Assembly (NCBI GenBank): GCA_007116525.1
Contig: SKIH01000046.1
Span: forward strand, 1 to 21,190
Source of the DNA: Bacilli bacterium
GTDB lineage: Bacteria; Bacillota_I; Bacilli_A; RF39; UBA660
Direction of reading: 5' to 3'
Length of the DNA: 21,190 bases
Shown piece by piece: positions 8,571-16,207 of this stretch. Position 1 is the stretch's first letter, and every line of letters begins with the position of its first letter. The notes below the pieces were generated by a model that worked only from the letters and a program-made list of their open reading frames with translations, was not told where the DNA came from and searched no databases. The translations under genes and the position numbers were made by a program.

Positions 8571-10137
8571 ATTTATTAATTTTTATAATTAATTGAACCA
8601 TGTCCCCTAAATCAAATTCTTCTACTTTTACATTTGACCCTTTTTCATTTAAGTTATTTATGTTTGCTTTTATTTCATCCACTGGATTTAACATAACCTT
8701 TTGACTTTGGTTATTTTCAGGGTTGGTTTGCTCGGTCTTGAAAGGAGCAAATTCATTTTTTGTTTCTTCAGGTGAACCATCTAATTTAGTGAAATCAAAA
8801 TTAAAATCAAATTCATTTTTTGCTGTTTTATCACTTGATTCATTATCACTTTTTGTTTTTTTCGGTTGTTTTTCTTCATTTTCTATATCATTTTTTATTG
8901 ATTCTTCTAACCCTTCAAAATCAAAGGAAAAAGAAGGTTCTGTAGCTTTATTATCTTCGTTTTTAGAACTCAAATCGTTACTTTTATCATCAAAAACATC
9001 TTCAAATTTTTGAGTCGTTTCAGAAGTGCTAGTTTTAAGTTCATCATTAGGGCTTGAAACCTCATTGCTATTACCAAATCCCTGATAAAATTCTTCTTTT
9101 GGTTGCTCTTCGTTATTTTTTTCTTCTTTTGGTTCATCTCTGTTGAAATCCAAGTCTAAATTCTCATATATATCGTTGCTTACATCCACATTTTCATCTT
9201 CATCGGGAACAAATGAGAAAAACTTGTTTGACTTATATTCATCCTTTTTTTCTTTTCTATTTAAAATTTCTTCTAAATCTTTTTTATCTTGTCTCGGTTC
9301 AAATATATCTTTTGCTTCTTTTTCAATCTTATCCACATCAATGAAGCCTGGATTTTGTGTTTTTGGTTCAACGTCTTGTTTAGTATTTTCTTGATTTTCT
9401 ATTTCGTTTAACAAATCAAACCCTGATACTTCTTTTGACGACTGTGCTTCATTTGAATTAGATGATTGTTCAGTTTTAGGTGATTCATCTTTTGAAAAAT
9501 CAATAATTTCTAATTCTTCTTTTGATTCGCTCTTAGGGCCTTCTAAAATATTCGAAATTTCTGAATCTGTTTGCCTAACGGTTAGTCTTTCATTCATTAT
9601 TCTGTTGCACATTTCTATTTGTTTATTAGAATCTAACCTTAACAACGATCTAGCATGTCTTTCAGAAATTTTACCTTTTAATAAGTTTTCTTGAACATCT
9701 TCATTTAAATTTAATAGTCGAAGTTTATTTGCAATTGTTGATTGCTCTTTCCCTAGTTTGGATGCTAGTTCTGTTTGAGTTAAAATTCCAACATCTAATA
9801 TCTTTTTATAAGAAATTGCTTCTTCTATTGGTGTTAAGTCTTTTCTTTGAACATTTTCAATTAATGCTACTTCTGCACTTTTTTGATCATCCAAATTACT
9901 AACTATTGCTGGAATGTTTTCCAATCCAGCTAAAACGCTAGCTTTATATCTTCTTTCACCTGCGATTATTTCGAATTTATCGCCTATTGGTCTAACTACA
10001 ATAGGTTGAATTATTCCATGCTTTTTTATTGATTCTGAAAGTTCATTTATCGCTTTTTCATCAAATGAGATTCTTGGTTGAAATCTATTAGGCATTACGT
10101 TTTCAATTGGTAATTTCACAATTTTTTCTTCATTCAT
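8569..10137 (-). CDS. noc: Noc-like nucleoid occlusion protein (ParB family) with long acidic insertion
   Basis: ParB-family DNA-binding CTPase. Noc proteins bind dispersed sites on the chromosome and keep the division septum off the nucleoid. Residues 1-200 align by eye with Noc/ParB: VMPNRFQPRISF at 14-25, the CTP-binding motif AGERRYKA at 59-66, ENVQRKDLTPIEEA at 94-107 and an HTH region GKEQSTIANKLRLL at 129-142. Gln132 and Lys138 are the residues seen in Noc rather than ParB. Residues about 200-483 are an acidic, Ser/Asn/Glu/Lys-rich, low-complexity stretch with scattered aromatic motifs. Residues 485-522 resemble the C-terminal dimerisation domain. Total length is 522 against about 283 in Bacillus Noc. 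I chose ATG 10137 because AGAGGG precedes it. The gene follows rsmG, as noc does in Bacillus, but no parA/soj or second parB follows. Confidence 0.88.
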   Translation of the reverse strand: MNEEKIVKLPIENVMPNRFQPRISFDEKAINELSESIKKHGIIQPIVVRPIGDKFEIIAGERRYKASVLAGLENIPAIVSNLDDQKSAEVALIENVQRKDLTPIEEAISYKKILDVGILTQTELASKLGKEQSTIANKLRLLNLNEDVQENLLKGKISERHARSLLRLDSNKQIEMCNRIMNERLTVRQTDSEISNILEGPKSESKEELEIIDFSKDESPKTEQSSNSNEAQSSKEVSGFDLLNEIENQENTKQDVEPKTQNPGFIDVDKIEKEAKDIFEPRQDKKDLEEILNRKEKKDEYKSNKFFSFVPDEDENVDVSNDIYENLDLDFNRDEPKEEKNNEEQPKEEFYQGFGNSNEVSSPNDELKTSTSETTQKFEDVFDDKSNDLSSKNEDNKATEPSFSFDFEGLEESIKNDIENEEKQPKKTKSDNESSDKTAKNEFDFNFDFTKLDGSPEETKNEFAPFKTEQTNPENNQSQKVMLNPVDEIKANINNLNEKGSNVKVEEFDLGDMVQLIIKINK

Positions 10138-10162
10138 ATTTATCCCTCTTATTCTTATATTA

Positions 10163-10191
10163 ATATTACTATACTTTGGGAAATATTTCAA
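10163..10191 (-). promoter_or_regulatory. Candidate sigma-A promoter for noc
   Basis: On the minus strand TTGAAA (10186-10191) lies 17 bases before TAATAT (10163-10168), giving a start near 10156 and a leader of about 20 bases. A Noc half-site, GGGAAAT on the plus strand at 10178-10184, lies in the spacer, so bound Noc would block polymerase. Confidence 0.5.
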
Positions 10192-10215
10192 CACACAAAA
10201 AAACATTTCCCAACA

Positions 10216-10229
10216 ATTTCCCGGGAAAT
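10216..10229. promoter_or_regulatory. Noc-binding site (NBS), perfect palindrome
   Basis: ATTTCCCGGGAAAT, a 14-bp perfect palindrome identical to the known Bacillus subtilis Noc-binding consensus, lies about 80 bases upstream of the noc start, in the rsmG-noc gap. Single half-sites flank it: 10178-10184, 10205-10211 and 10239-10245. Likely roles are Noc loading onto the chromosome and autoregulation of noc. Confidence 0.85.
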
Positions 10230-10263
10230 GATTTTTTTGGGAAATAAAATTTCAAATTTGTTT

Positions 10264-10968
10264 TTATAATGGCATTTTTTTTATTTCATTAGGCTTTCTT
10301 GGATACATTTTTTTTGACTTGCTATTTTTCTTAAACATAAGTAAAGTTCTCTTGCTTTTTTCTTTAGGTAAATAGAATTCTTCTCTCTTTTCTAAAGAAA
10401 TATCGAGTTTTTTCATAGCTGATTTTGATAATTCTAACTCTTTGTCTACCTCTGACTTTAATGGTATAAAGTATCCGTTTTCCTTTGTTATTGGGACACA
10501 AAACTCAATTAACTTTGGGAGTTGCGTAACTGCTCTTGCTGTTACTACATCAAATTTCTCTCTATTTTTTTGCCCATAGTCTTCTGCACGGGAATGTATT
10601 GCATAAATATCTTTTAAATTTAGTTCTTTTATTACATTTTTTAAAAAAATAACTCTTTTATTAAGTGAATCTACTAATGTGACTTGGGTTTTGGGAAATA
10701 CTATTTTTATAACCATCCCTGGAAACCCTGCACCTGCACCTACATCACATAATGAAAGATTATTTCCCAAATTTATTATTTTATTTAAAGTTATACTATC
10801 ATAAAAATGTTTCAAATAAACTTCTTCTTTTTCTACGATAGAAGTTAAATTAACTTTTTGATTATACTCGACCAGCATCTCATAATATTTTTCGAGTTGC
10901 TCTTTTTGAGATTCAGACAAATATATATCATCTTTAATAAGTTCTTCATAAAACTCTTCTTTATTCAT
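10264..10968 (-). CDS. rsmG: 16S rRNA (guanine-N7) methyltransferase RsmG
   Basis: SAM-dependent enzyme that methylates a conserved guanine of 16S rRNA (G527 in E. coli numbering); loss gives low-level streptomycin resistance. The 234-residue protein has the SAM-binding loop CDVGAGAGFPGM at residues 74-85. YNQKVNLTSI is at 35-44 and VVTARAVTQLPKLIEF marks the Rossmann-core end. The C-terminal YPRKPNEIKKMPL is a typical family ending. AGGAGG lies inside the last codons of mnmG, and the ATG overlaps the mnmG end by eight bases, so they are translationally coupled. Confidence 0.96.
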   Translation of the reverse strand: MNKEEFYEELIKDDIYLSESQKEQLEKYYEMLVEYNQKVNLTSIVEKEEVYLKHFYDSITLNKIINLGNNLSLCDVGAGAGFPGMVIKIVFPKTQVTLVDSLNKRVIFLKNVIKELNLKDIYAIHSRAEDYGQKNREKFDVVTARAVTQLPKLIEFCVPITKENGYFIPLKSEVDKELELSKSAMKKLDISLEKREEFYLPKEKSKRTLLMFKKNSKSKKMYPRKPNEIKKMPL

Positions 10969-12832
10969 CTAATCCTCCTTTTTTTAAATAAACCATCAAA
11001 ATAGATACATCTGAAGGGTTTACACCACTAATTCTTATTGCTTGGCCTATTGATGTTGGTCTAACTTCGTTTAGTTTTTGTCTTGCTTCAGAAGCTAAAT
11101 TTTGTATTTTATTATAATCTATATTTTTGGGGATTTTTTTATTTTCAAGTCTTATCATTTTTTCAGCTTCTCTATATGCTTTGTTTATATATCCCTCATA
11201 TTTCGAGTTTATTACTACTTGTTCTATTACTTCTTCATTATCGTCTATATTAATAAATTTTTTAATAAAACTAATAGTGATTTCTGGTCTTTTTAGTAAA
11301 TTAAAAAATGTTATACCATCTTTTATTATAGAACTACCTATTTTTAACAGTTCCGCATTGACTTCTTCACTAGGTTTTAATTTGTTTTCTTTTAATTTGT
11401 TTTCTAATTTTTGTATATTTCTTTCTTTTTGCTGAAATTTTTTATATTCTTCTTCCTCTATAAGGCCATATTTTTCAGCATATTTACTCAACCTTAGATC
11501 AGCGTTGTCATGTCTTAGTATAAGCCTAAACTCTGCTCTAGAAGTTAATAATCTATATGGATCTTGAACTCCTTTTGTAATTAGGTCATCTATTAAGACA
11601 CCTATATATGCTTCATTTCTTTTTAATATAAATGGTTTCTTTTTATCTATTTTTAGTGATGCGTTTATTCCTGCTAGTAAACCTTGGCAGGCAGCTTCTT
11701 CATAACCACTAGTTCCATTTATCTGACCTGCTGTAAATAAATTTTCTATCATTTTTGTTTCTAAACTTTGATGTAATTGAGTTGGTTTAAGGGCATCATA
11801 CTCGATCGCATAAGCATATTTTAAAATTTTTGCATTTGAGAGGCCTGGTAATGTTTTTACTATTTGTTCCTGTATTTCTTTAGGAAAGCTAGTTGATAAC
11901 CCTTGAATGTATATATCATCATAATATCTACTTTCTGGTTCTAAAAACAATTGGTGCTTATCCTTATCTGCAAATCTCACTATCTTATCTTCTATTGATG
12001 GGCAATACCTTGGTCCAACGCCTTCTATATCATTCAAACCACCATACATACTAGATTTATTAATGTTTTTATTAATGATTTCATGGGTGGTTGAGTTTGT
12101 GTATATTAGGTGACAACTCATTTGATCATCATATTTATAAGTTGGTCTTCCCTTAAAACTAAACGTATATTTTTTATCTTTGCTACCTGGTTCTTCTCTA
12201 GTTTGGGAAAAATCTACTGTGTTTTTGTCTATTCTTGGAGGTGTGCCTGTCTTTAGTCTTATTAATTCGAAATTATGTTTTTTTAATGATTTACTCAAAT
12301 CATTTATAGTTTTTTCACCATGAGGTCCGCTTGCTTCTCTTTTATCACCAATTAATATACTTGAATCCATATAAGTTCCTGTAGTTAAAATTACTGATTT
12401 TGCTTTTAATTCTTGACCATCCAATGTTTTAACACCCACAATTTTGTTCATATCGACAACTAATTCTGAAACAAAACTTTCCATTATTTCTAAATTATCA
12501 GTGTTTTTTAATTCTTTTAACATTTCTTCCGGATATATTTTTTTATCTACCTGTGCTCTTAATGCCTTAACTGCTGGACCTTTTTTATCGTTTAACATTT
12601 TCATTTGAATTTGGGATTTATCTGCTATTTTCCCCATTACTCCACCTAAAGCATCTATTTCTCTAACAACTATACCTTTGGCACTACCACCTATGGATGG
12701 ATTACATGGCATATCTGCTATATTCATAATATTAGATGTTATAAGTAAAGTTTTTTTATTCATTTTTGCAGCAGCAAGAGAGGCTTCACATCCTGCGTGG
12801 CCTCCTCCTACTACTATTACATCATATTTCAT
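10961..12832 (-). CDS. mnmG: tRNA uridine-5-carboxymethylaminomethyl modification enzyme MnmG
   Basis: FAD-dependent partner of MnmE. The complex builds the cmnm5 group on the wobble uridine of several tRNAs, which helps accurate decoding. The 623-residue length is normal. The FAD-binding motif GGGHAGCEA is at residues 9-17. Family signatures are NIADMPCNPSIGGSAKG, GPRYCPSIEDKIVRF, and AGQINGTSGYEEAACQG. The C-terminal region with SGVNPSDVSILMVYLKK is the MnmE-binding end. I preferred ATG 12832, with GGTGATACT just upstream, to the in-frame codon 24 bases earlier, which would overlap mnmE. It sits eight bases downstream of mnmE. Confidence 0.97.
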   Translation of the reverse strand: MKYDVIVVGGGHAGCEASLAAAKMNKKTLLITSNIMNIADMPCNPSIGGSAKGIVVREIDALGGVMGKIADKSQIQMKMLNDKKGPAVKALRAQVDKKIYPEEMLKELKNTDNLEIMESFVSELVVDMNKIVGVKTLDGQELKAKSVILTTGTYMDSSILIGDKREASGPHGEKTINDLSKSLKKHNFELIRLKTGTPPRIDKNTVDFSQTREEPGSKDKKYTFSFKGRPTYKYDDQMSCHLIYTNSTTHEIINKNINKSSMYGGLNDIEGVGPRYCPSIEDKIVRFADKDKHQLFLEPESRYYDDIYIQGLSTSFPKEIQEQIVKTLPGLSNAKILKYAYAIEYDALKPTQLHQSLETKMIENLFTAGQINGTSGYEEAACQGLLAGINASLKIDKKKPFILKRNEAYIGVLIDDLITKGVQDPYRLLTSRAEFRLILRHDNADLRLSKYAEKYGLIEEEEYKKFQQKERNIQKLENKLKENKLKPSEEVNAELLKIGSSIIKDGITFFNLLKRPEITISFIKKFINIDDNEEVIEQVVINSKYEGYINKAYREAEKMIRLENKKIPKNIDYNKIQNLASEARQKLNEVRPTSIGQAIRISGVNPSDVSILMVYLKKGGLDE

Positions 12833-12840
12833 AGTATCAC

Positions 12841-14199
12841 CTATTTTCCTAAACAAAACTGGTTAAATAATTGATCAATTAATTCATCATGTAAAGTTTC
12901 TCCTGTAATTTCACCTAGATTACTCCAAATTTGTTTTAAATCTATTTCTAATAAATCTATTGGTATTTCTTTTTCTATACCTTCTTCTATTTTATGAATT
13001 TCTTTTAATGATTTTTTTAATAACGATAAACTTTTTGCATTTGTAACATATGTCATATCTTTTGAATCAAAAGTTTCTAAGTTATACATTTTTTTAATTA
13101 TGTTTTTTAATTCTTCTAGTCCTTCATTTGTTATTGTATTCATATGTACTATATTTTTATATTTTTTTAACTTTTCTATATTTAGTTTTTGCTCTAAATC
13201 GTTTTTATTTATTATAATAATATAATTTCTATCATTAAGCTTGTTCAATATTTCGATATCTTCGTCCGTTATGTCTTCGTTGTTATTAACTACATATAGT
13301 ACTAAATCGTTTTTAAAAAGTAATTGCATACTTTTATCAACACCAATTTTTTCAACTATATTTTTCGTCTTACGAATACCGGCTGTATCAATTAGATTTA
13401 TTAATATACCGTCTAAATTAATTTGTCCTTCTACTATATCACGCGTTGTTCCTGCGACATCAGTTACTATTGCTTTTTCTTCATCTATTAACATATTTAA
13501 AATACTGCTTTTTCCTACGTTTGGTCGACCAACGATAACTGTATCTATTCCTTCTTTTATAATTTTTCCTTGTTCGCTGTCTTTTATAATTTTAGACAAG
13601 GTTTTCTTAATTTTAGATAATTTTGGTTTTAAGTGTTCATTTTCTAACACTTCTATATCTTCATATTCTGGATAATCTATGTTAACTTCTATTTGAGCTA
13701 TAATTTCAATTAAATATTGTCTTAATTTTTTAATTTGATCAGAAGTGCTTCCACCTAATTGGTTTATTGACATTTTTCTAGATTGTTCAGTTTTAGAATT
13801 TATTAAATTCATTACCCCTTCTGCTTGAGTTAAATCTATTCTCCCGTTTAAAAAGGCTCTTTTTGTAAATTCGCCTGGTTCTGCTAATCTTGCTCCATTT
13901 GTTAAACACAATTCTAAAACTTTATTAGTCGTAGTGATTCCTCCATGACAATTAATTTCAACTATATCTTCCTTAGTATATGTATTTGGAGTTTTCATAA
14001 TACTTACTAAAACTTCATCTATTATTTCATCGCCACTATATATGTGGCCATATTTTATTGTGTGACTTTTTACTTTTTTTAAATTACTTCCTTTATATAT
14101 TTTAGATGCTATTTTAATTGCTTCTTTTCCACTCAATCTAACAATAGAAATTGCTCCTACACCCATGGTGGTTGATATACCTACTATTGTATCATCCAT
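12841..14199 (-). CDS. mnmE: tRNA modification GTPase MnmE
   Basis: Potassium-stimulated GTPase that works with MnmG on tRNA wobble uridines. The 452-residue protein starts with the formyl-THF-binding domain (MDDTIVGISTTMGVGAISIVRLSG). It has the G domain with G1 GRPNVGKSS at 224-232, VAGTTRD as the switch, DTAG at 271-274 and NKND as G4. It ends with the catalytic C-terminal FCLGK carrying the essential cysteine. AGGTGATTTT precedes the ATG. A terminator closes jag upstream and a good promoter lies between, so mnmE-mnmG-rsmG is a separate operon; noc then has its own candidate promoter. Confidence 0.97.
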   Translation of the reverse strand: MDDTIVGISTTMGVGAISIVRLSGKEAIKIASKIYKGSNLKKVKSHTIKYGHIYSGDEIIDEVLVSIMKTPNTYTKEDIVEINCHGGITTTNKVLELCLTNGARLAEPGEFTKRAFLNGRIDLTQAEGVMNLINSKTEQSRKMSINQLGGSTSDQIKKLRQYLIEIIAQIEVNIDYPEYEDIEVLENEHLKPKLSKIKKTLSKIIKDSEQGKIIKEGIDTVIVGRPNVGKSSILNMLIDEEKAIVTDVAGTTRDIVEGQINLDGILINLIDTAGIRKTKNIVEKIGVDKSMQLLFKNDLVLYVVNNNEDITDEDIEILNKLNDRNYIIIINKNDLEQKLNIEKLKKYKNIVHMNTITNEGLEELKNIIKKMYNLETFDSKDMTYVTNAKSLSLLKKSLKEIHKIEEGIEKEIPIDLLEIDLKQIWSNLGEITGETLHDELIDQLFNQFCLGK

Positions 14200-14220
14200 A
14201 AAATCACCTCGCTCTCGATT

Positions 14221-14249
14221 ATTTTATCTTATTTGCATTGTTTTAGCAA
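14221..14249 (-). promoter_or_regulatory. Sigma-A promoter for mnmE-mnmG-rsmG
   Basis: TTGCTA (14244-14249) and TAAAAT (14221-14226) are 17 bases apart on the minus strand, directly after the jag terminator and 21 bases before the mnmE ATG. Confidence 0.55.
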
Positions 14250-14250
14250 C

Positions 14251-14275
14251 AAAAAAGGCTTTTAAGCCTTTTATT
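14251..14275 (-). terminator. Rho-independent terminator of jag
   Basis: AAAAGGCT and AGCCTTTT pair around a four-base loop on the minus strand and are followed by T residues. The stem includes the jag stop codon. The structure is symmetric and could work in both directions. Confidence 0.78.
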
Positions 14276-14888
14276 TTTCTTCATATTTTATTGTGATTTT
14301 TCTTTCTTTTCCAGCGCCGCTACTTTCGCTTGATAAATTTTCATATTCAGACACTATACTATGAACAAACCTTCTTTCGAATGAATTCATCGGATCAAGT
14401 GTTGCTGATTCTTTAGTGTTTTGTATTTCTTTAATTATATTTTTTATATCTCTTTCAAGATATTTTAATTTTTTGTTTTTATAATTTGCTGCATCAACAT
14501 TTACTTTAATATTTTGATTTGTTTGATTAGTTAATGATGTTCTTAATATAGTTTGAATAGCATTAAGGTTTTTACCATCTTTTCCTATTAGTACAGGATT
14601 GTTATTAGAAACTAAAATAACACTTATTATTTCATCTTTCTCTTTAACCTCTGATTTAATATTAATATTAGAAAAATAAGCTAAATGATTAAAAAAGTCT
14701 TTTATAAATTTAATTACTTCCTCTTTTGAAACAGCTTCTACAGTATGTTTTTTCTTTTTTAAAATAGTTCCAATTTCAATTTCATAATCTTTATAATAAA
14801 AATCTTCAATTTTTTTACCTGTTTGTTTTTCTAACTCATTGATTGCTTCCTCTTTTGTTTTTTCAACTAAATTATATTTTTTTATCAT
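14271..14888 (-). CDS. jag: RNA-binding protein Jag/KhpB
   Basis: KH-domain RNA-binding protein. KhpB pairs with KhpA in Gram-positives and influences cell elongation and division. The 205-residue protein has three parts: an N-terminal Jag domain (residues 1-50, with KTKEEAINELEKQTGK), a KH domain with the loop VLIGKDGKNLNAIQTILR near 96-113, and a C-terminal R3H domain (LDPMNSFERRFVHSIVSEY, ending GAGKERKITIKYEE). AGGAGA lies upstream of the ATG, inside yidC, and the start overlaps the yidC end by 17 bases. This linkage to yidC is the usual one. Confidence 0.95.
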   Translation of the reverse strand: MIKKYNLVEKTKEEAINELEKQTGKKIEDFYYKDYEIEIGTILKKKKHTVEAVSKEEVIKFIKDFFNHLAYFSNINIKSEVKEKDEIISVILVSNNNPVLIGKDGKNLNAIQTILRTSLTNQTNQNIKVNVDAANYKNKKLKYLERDIKNIIKEIQNTKESATLDPMNSFERRFVHSIVSEYENLSSESSGAGKERKITIKYEEK

Positions 14889-15819
14889 TAGAAATTCTCC
14901 TTTTACTCATTATATTTTGATAAATAGTAAATGAACTGTTTGTTATCCAGTAAACTGCTAATGCTGTTGGGAATGTAAATGCTGCAAACAATATAAATAC
15001 TATCATTATTTTCATCATAAATTGCATTTGTTTCTCTTGTTCTTTTGATGCTGCTGATGATCCCGTTAATTTAAATGAAAAATATGTTGTTATTAGTAAC
15101 AATACTAATGTTATTATATAATAATATTGACCATTTGAAAATGCTGTTGATGGATTAGTACCTAAGTTTAATCCTAAAAAACTTTCTTCATAAATTACAG
15201 GTATTCTCATTAGTGCTTGATAATATGCAAAAAATAAAGGAATTTGAATGAAACTAAAAATACATCCTGATGCTGGGGAAATGCCATGTTTTTTATATAT
15301 AGCCATTGTTTCTTGGCTTTTTTGTAACATTACATCTCTATCATTACTTGTTTTACTTTTATATTTTTTTTCTATTTCATCTAAATCAGGTCTTGCTTTT
15401 TTCATTTTTTCAGATTGATCTGCTGATTTTTTAGTTATAGGACTCATAACAAATCTAATAACTAAAGTTGCTAAAATAATTGCTAAACCATAATTTCCTA
15501 CTCTTTCTCCTATAAAAATAATAAGAAAGGCTACTGGTTTTACAAAAATAGAAGTCCATATTCCTTCATAGCCACCTGATGCTGGCGTGAAGTTCTTACA
15601 ACTAGGTAATTCTTCTAAATCTATATCATTTTCTTCATATATTTTTATTATACTTGGATCTGTTGGACGACAAAGGATATTTTCGGTTAATGTTTGACCA
15701 GAATTTGGTTCTACTACAACATTTCCATCAGTATCTTCTAATCTTGAAACACATCCAGATATAAATAAAACTACAAATACTAATAAAAGAAGTTTTAATT
15801 TGTTTTTGTTCTTATTCAT
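14872..15819 (-). CDS. yidC: Membrane protein insertase YidC (lipoprotein type)
   Basis: Inserts and folds membrane proteins, alone or with SecYEG. The 315-residue protein has a lipoprotein signal with lipobox FISGC (Cys23), and about five membrane segments follow. The first segment contains the conserved Arg122 (ATLVIRFVMSP) expected in the hydrophilic cavity. SPASGCIFSFIQIPLFFAYYQAL and FPTALAVYWITNSSFTIYQN are typical YidC segments. About 60 residues lie between the lipidated Cys and the first membrane segment. That is longer than in SpoIIIJ, and they include Cys50 and Cys74. Its ATG overlaps the rnpA end by eight bases and its end overlaps jag. Confidence 0.96.
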   Translation of the reverse strand: MNKNKNKLKLLLLVFVVLFISGCVSRLEDTDGNVVVEPNSGQTLTENILCRPTDPSIIKIYEENDIDLEELPSCKNFTPASGGYEGIWTSIFVKPVAFLIIFIGERVGNYGLAIILATLVIRFVMSPITKKSADQSEKMKKARPDLDEIEKKYKSKTSNDRDVMLQKSQETMAIYKKHGISPASGCIFSFIQIPLFFAYYQALMRIPVIYEESFLGLNLGTNPSTAFSNGQYYYIITLVLLLITTYFSFKLTGSSAASKEQEKQMQFMMKIMIVFILFAAFTFPTALAVYWITNSSFTIYQNIMSKRRISNDKKI

Positions 15820-16147
15820 TATTTATTACCCCTGCCTTTATTAATAAATCTATTAAATATTTTTCTTTATCTTCATAATTTAAATTTATTATTTTTCTTT
15901 TTGTAATAACTACACATTTAAAATTTCCTTTTGTTTTTCTTTGTTGTACTATATTTTTTAATTGTCTTCTTATTTTATTTCTTACTACAGCATTTCCTAT
16001 TTTGGTGCCTACTGAAAACCCAAATAATTGTTGATCAATAGAGCTCTTTTCTATATATAATACATAGTACATATTATAAAACTTCTGTCCGTTGTTTATA
16101 ATATGATTAAACTCTCTATTTGATTTTAATATATTTTCTTTTTTCAT
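15812..16147 (-). CDS. rnpA: Ribonuclease P protein component
   Basis: Protein subunit of RNase P, which matures tRNA 5' ends together with the RNA subunit. The 111-residue protein has the family motif GNAVVRNKIRRQLKNIV (RNR motif) and the N-terminal KSNREFNHIINNGQ region with the substrate-binding aromatic residues. I used ATG 16147, with AGGTGTGG just upstream, rather than the in-frame codon 15 bases earlier. Its start lies 58 bases after rpmH, and a terminator hairpin lies in that gap, so expression probably depends on readthrough or a weak local promoter. Confidence 0.95.
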   Translation of the reverse strand: MKKENILKSNREFNHIINNGQKFYNMYYVLYIEKSSIDQQLFGFSVGTKIGNAVVRNKIRRQLKNIVQQRKTKGNFKCVVITKRKIINLNYEDKEKYLIDLLIKAGVINNE

Positions 16148-16180
16148 TTTCCACACCTGCAATCTTGCAATACAATAGTA

Positions 16181-16207
16181 AAAAACAACCTTTAATTACT
16201 GGTTGTT
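16181..16207 (-). terminator. Terminator/attenuator between rpmH and rnpA
   Basis: AACAACC and GGTTGTT pair on the minus strand around a ten-base loop and are followed by T residues. The hairpin starts at the rpmH stop codon. It would limit rnpA transcription relative to rpmH, which makes sense because far more L34 than RnpA is needed. Confidence 0.6.

Noticed and set aside
10138..10206. Longer noc frame starting at 10206
   Set aside because: No ribosome-binding site precedes that ATG, and the extension covers the likely promoter and a Noc half-site. AGAGGG before 10137 is far better. Kept as an open alternative in the findings.
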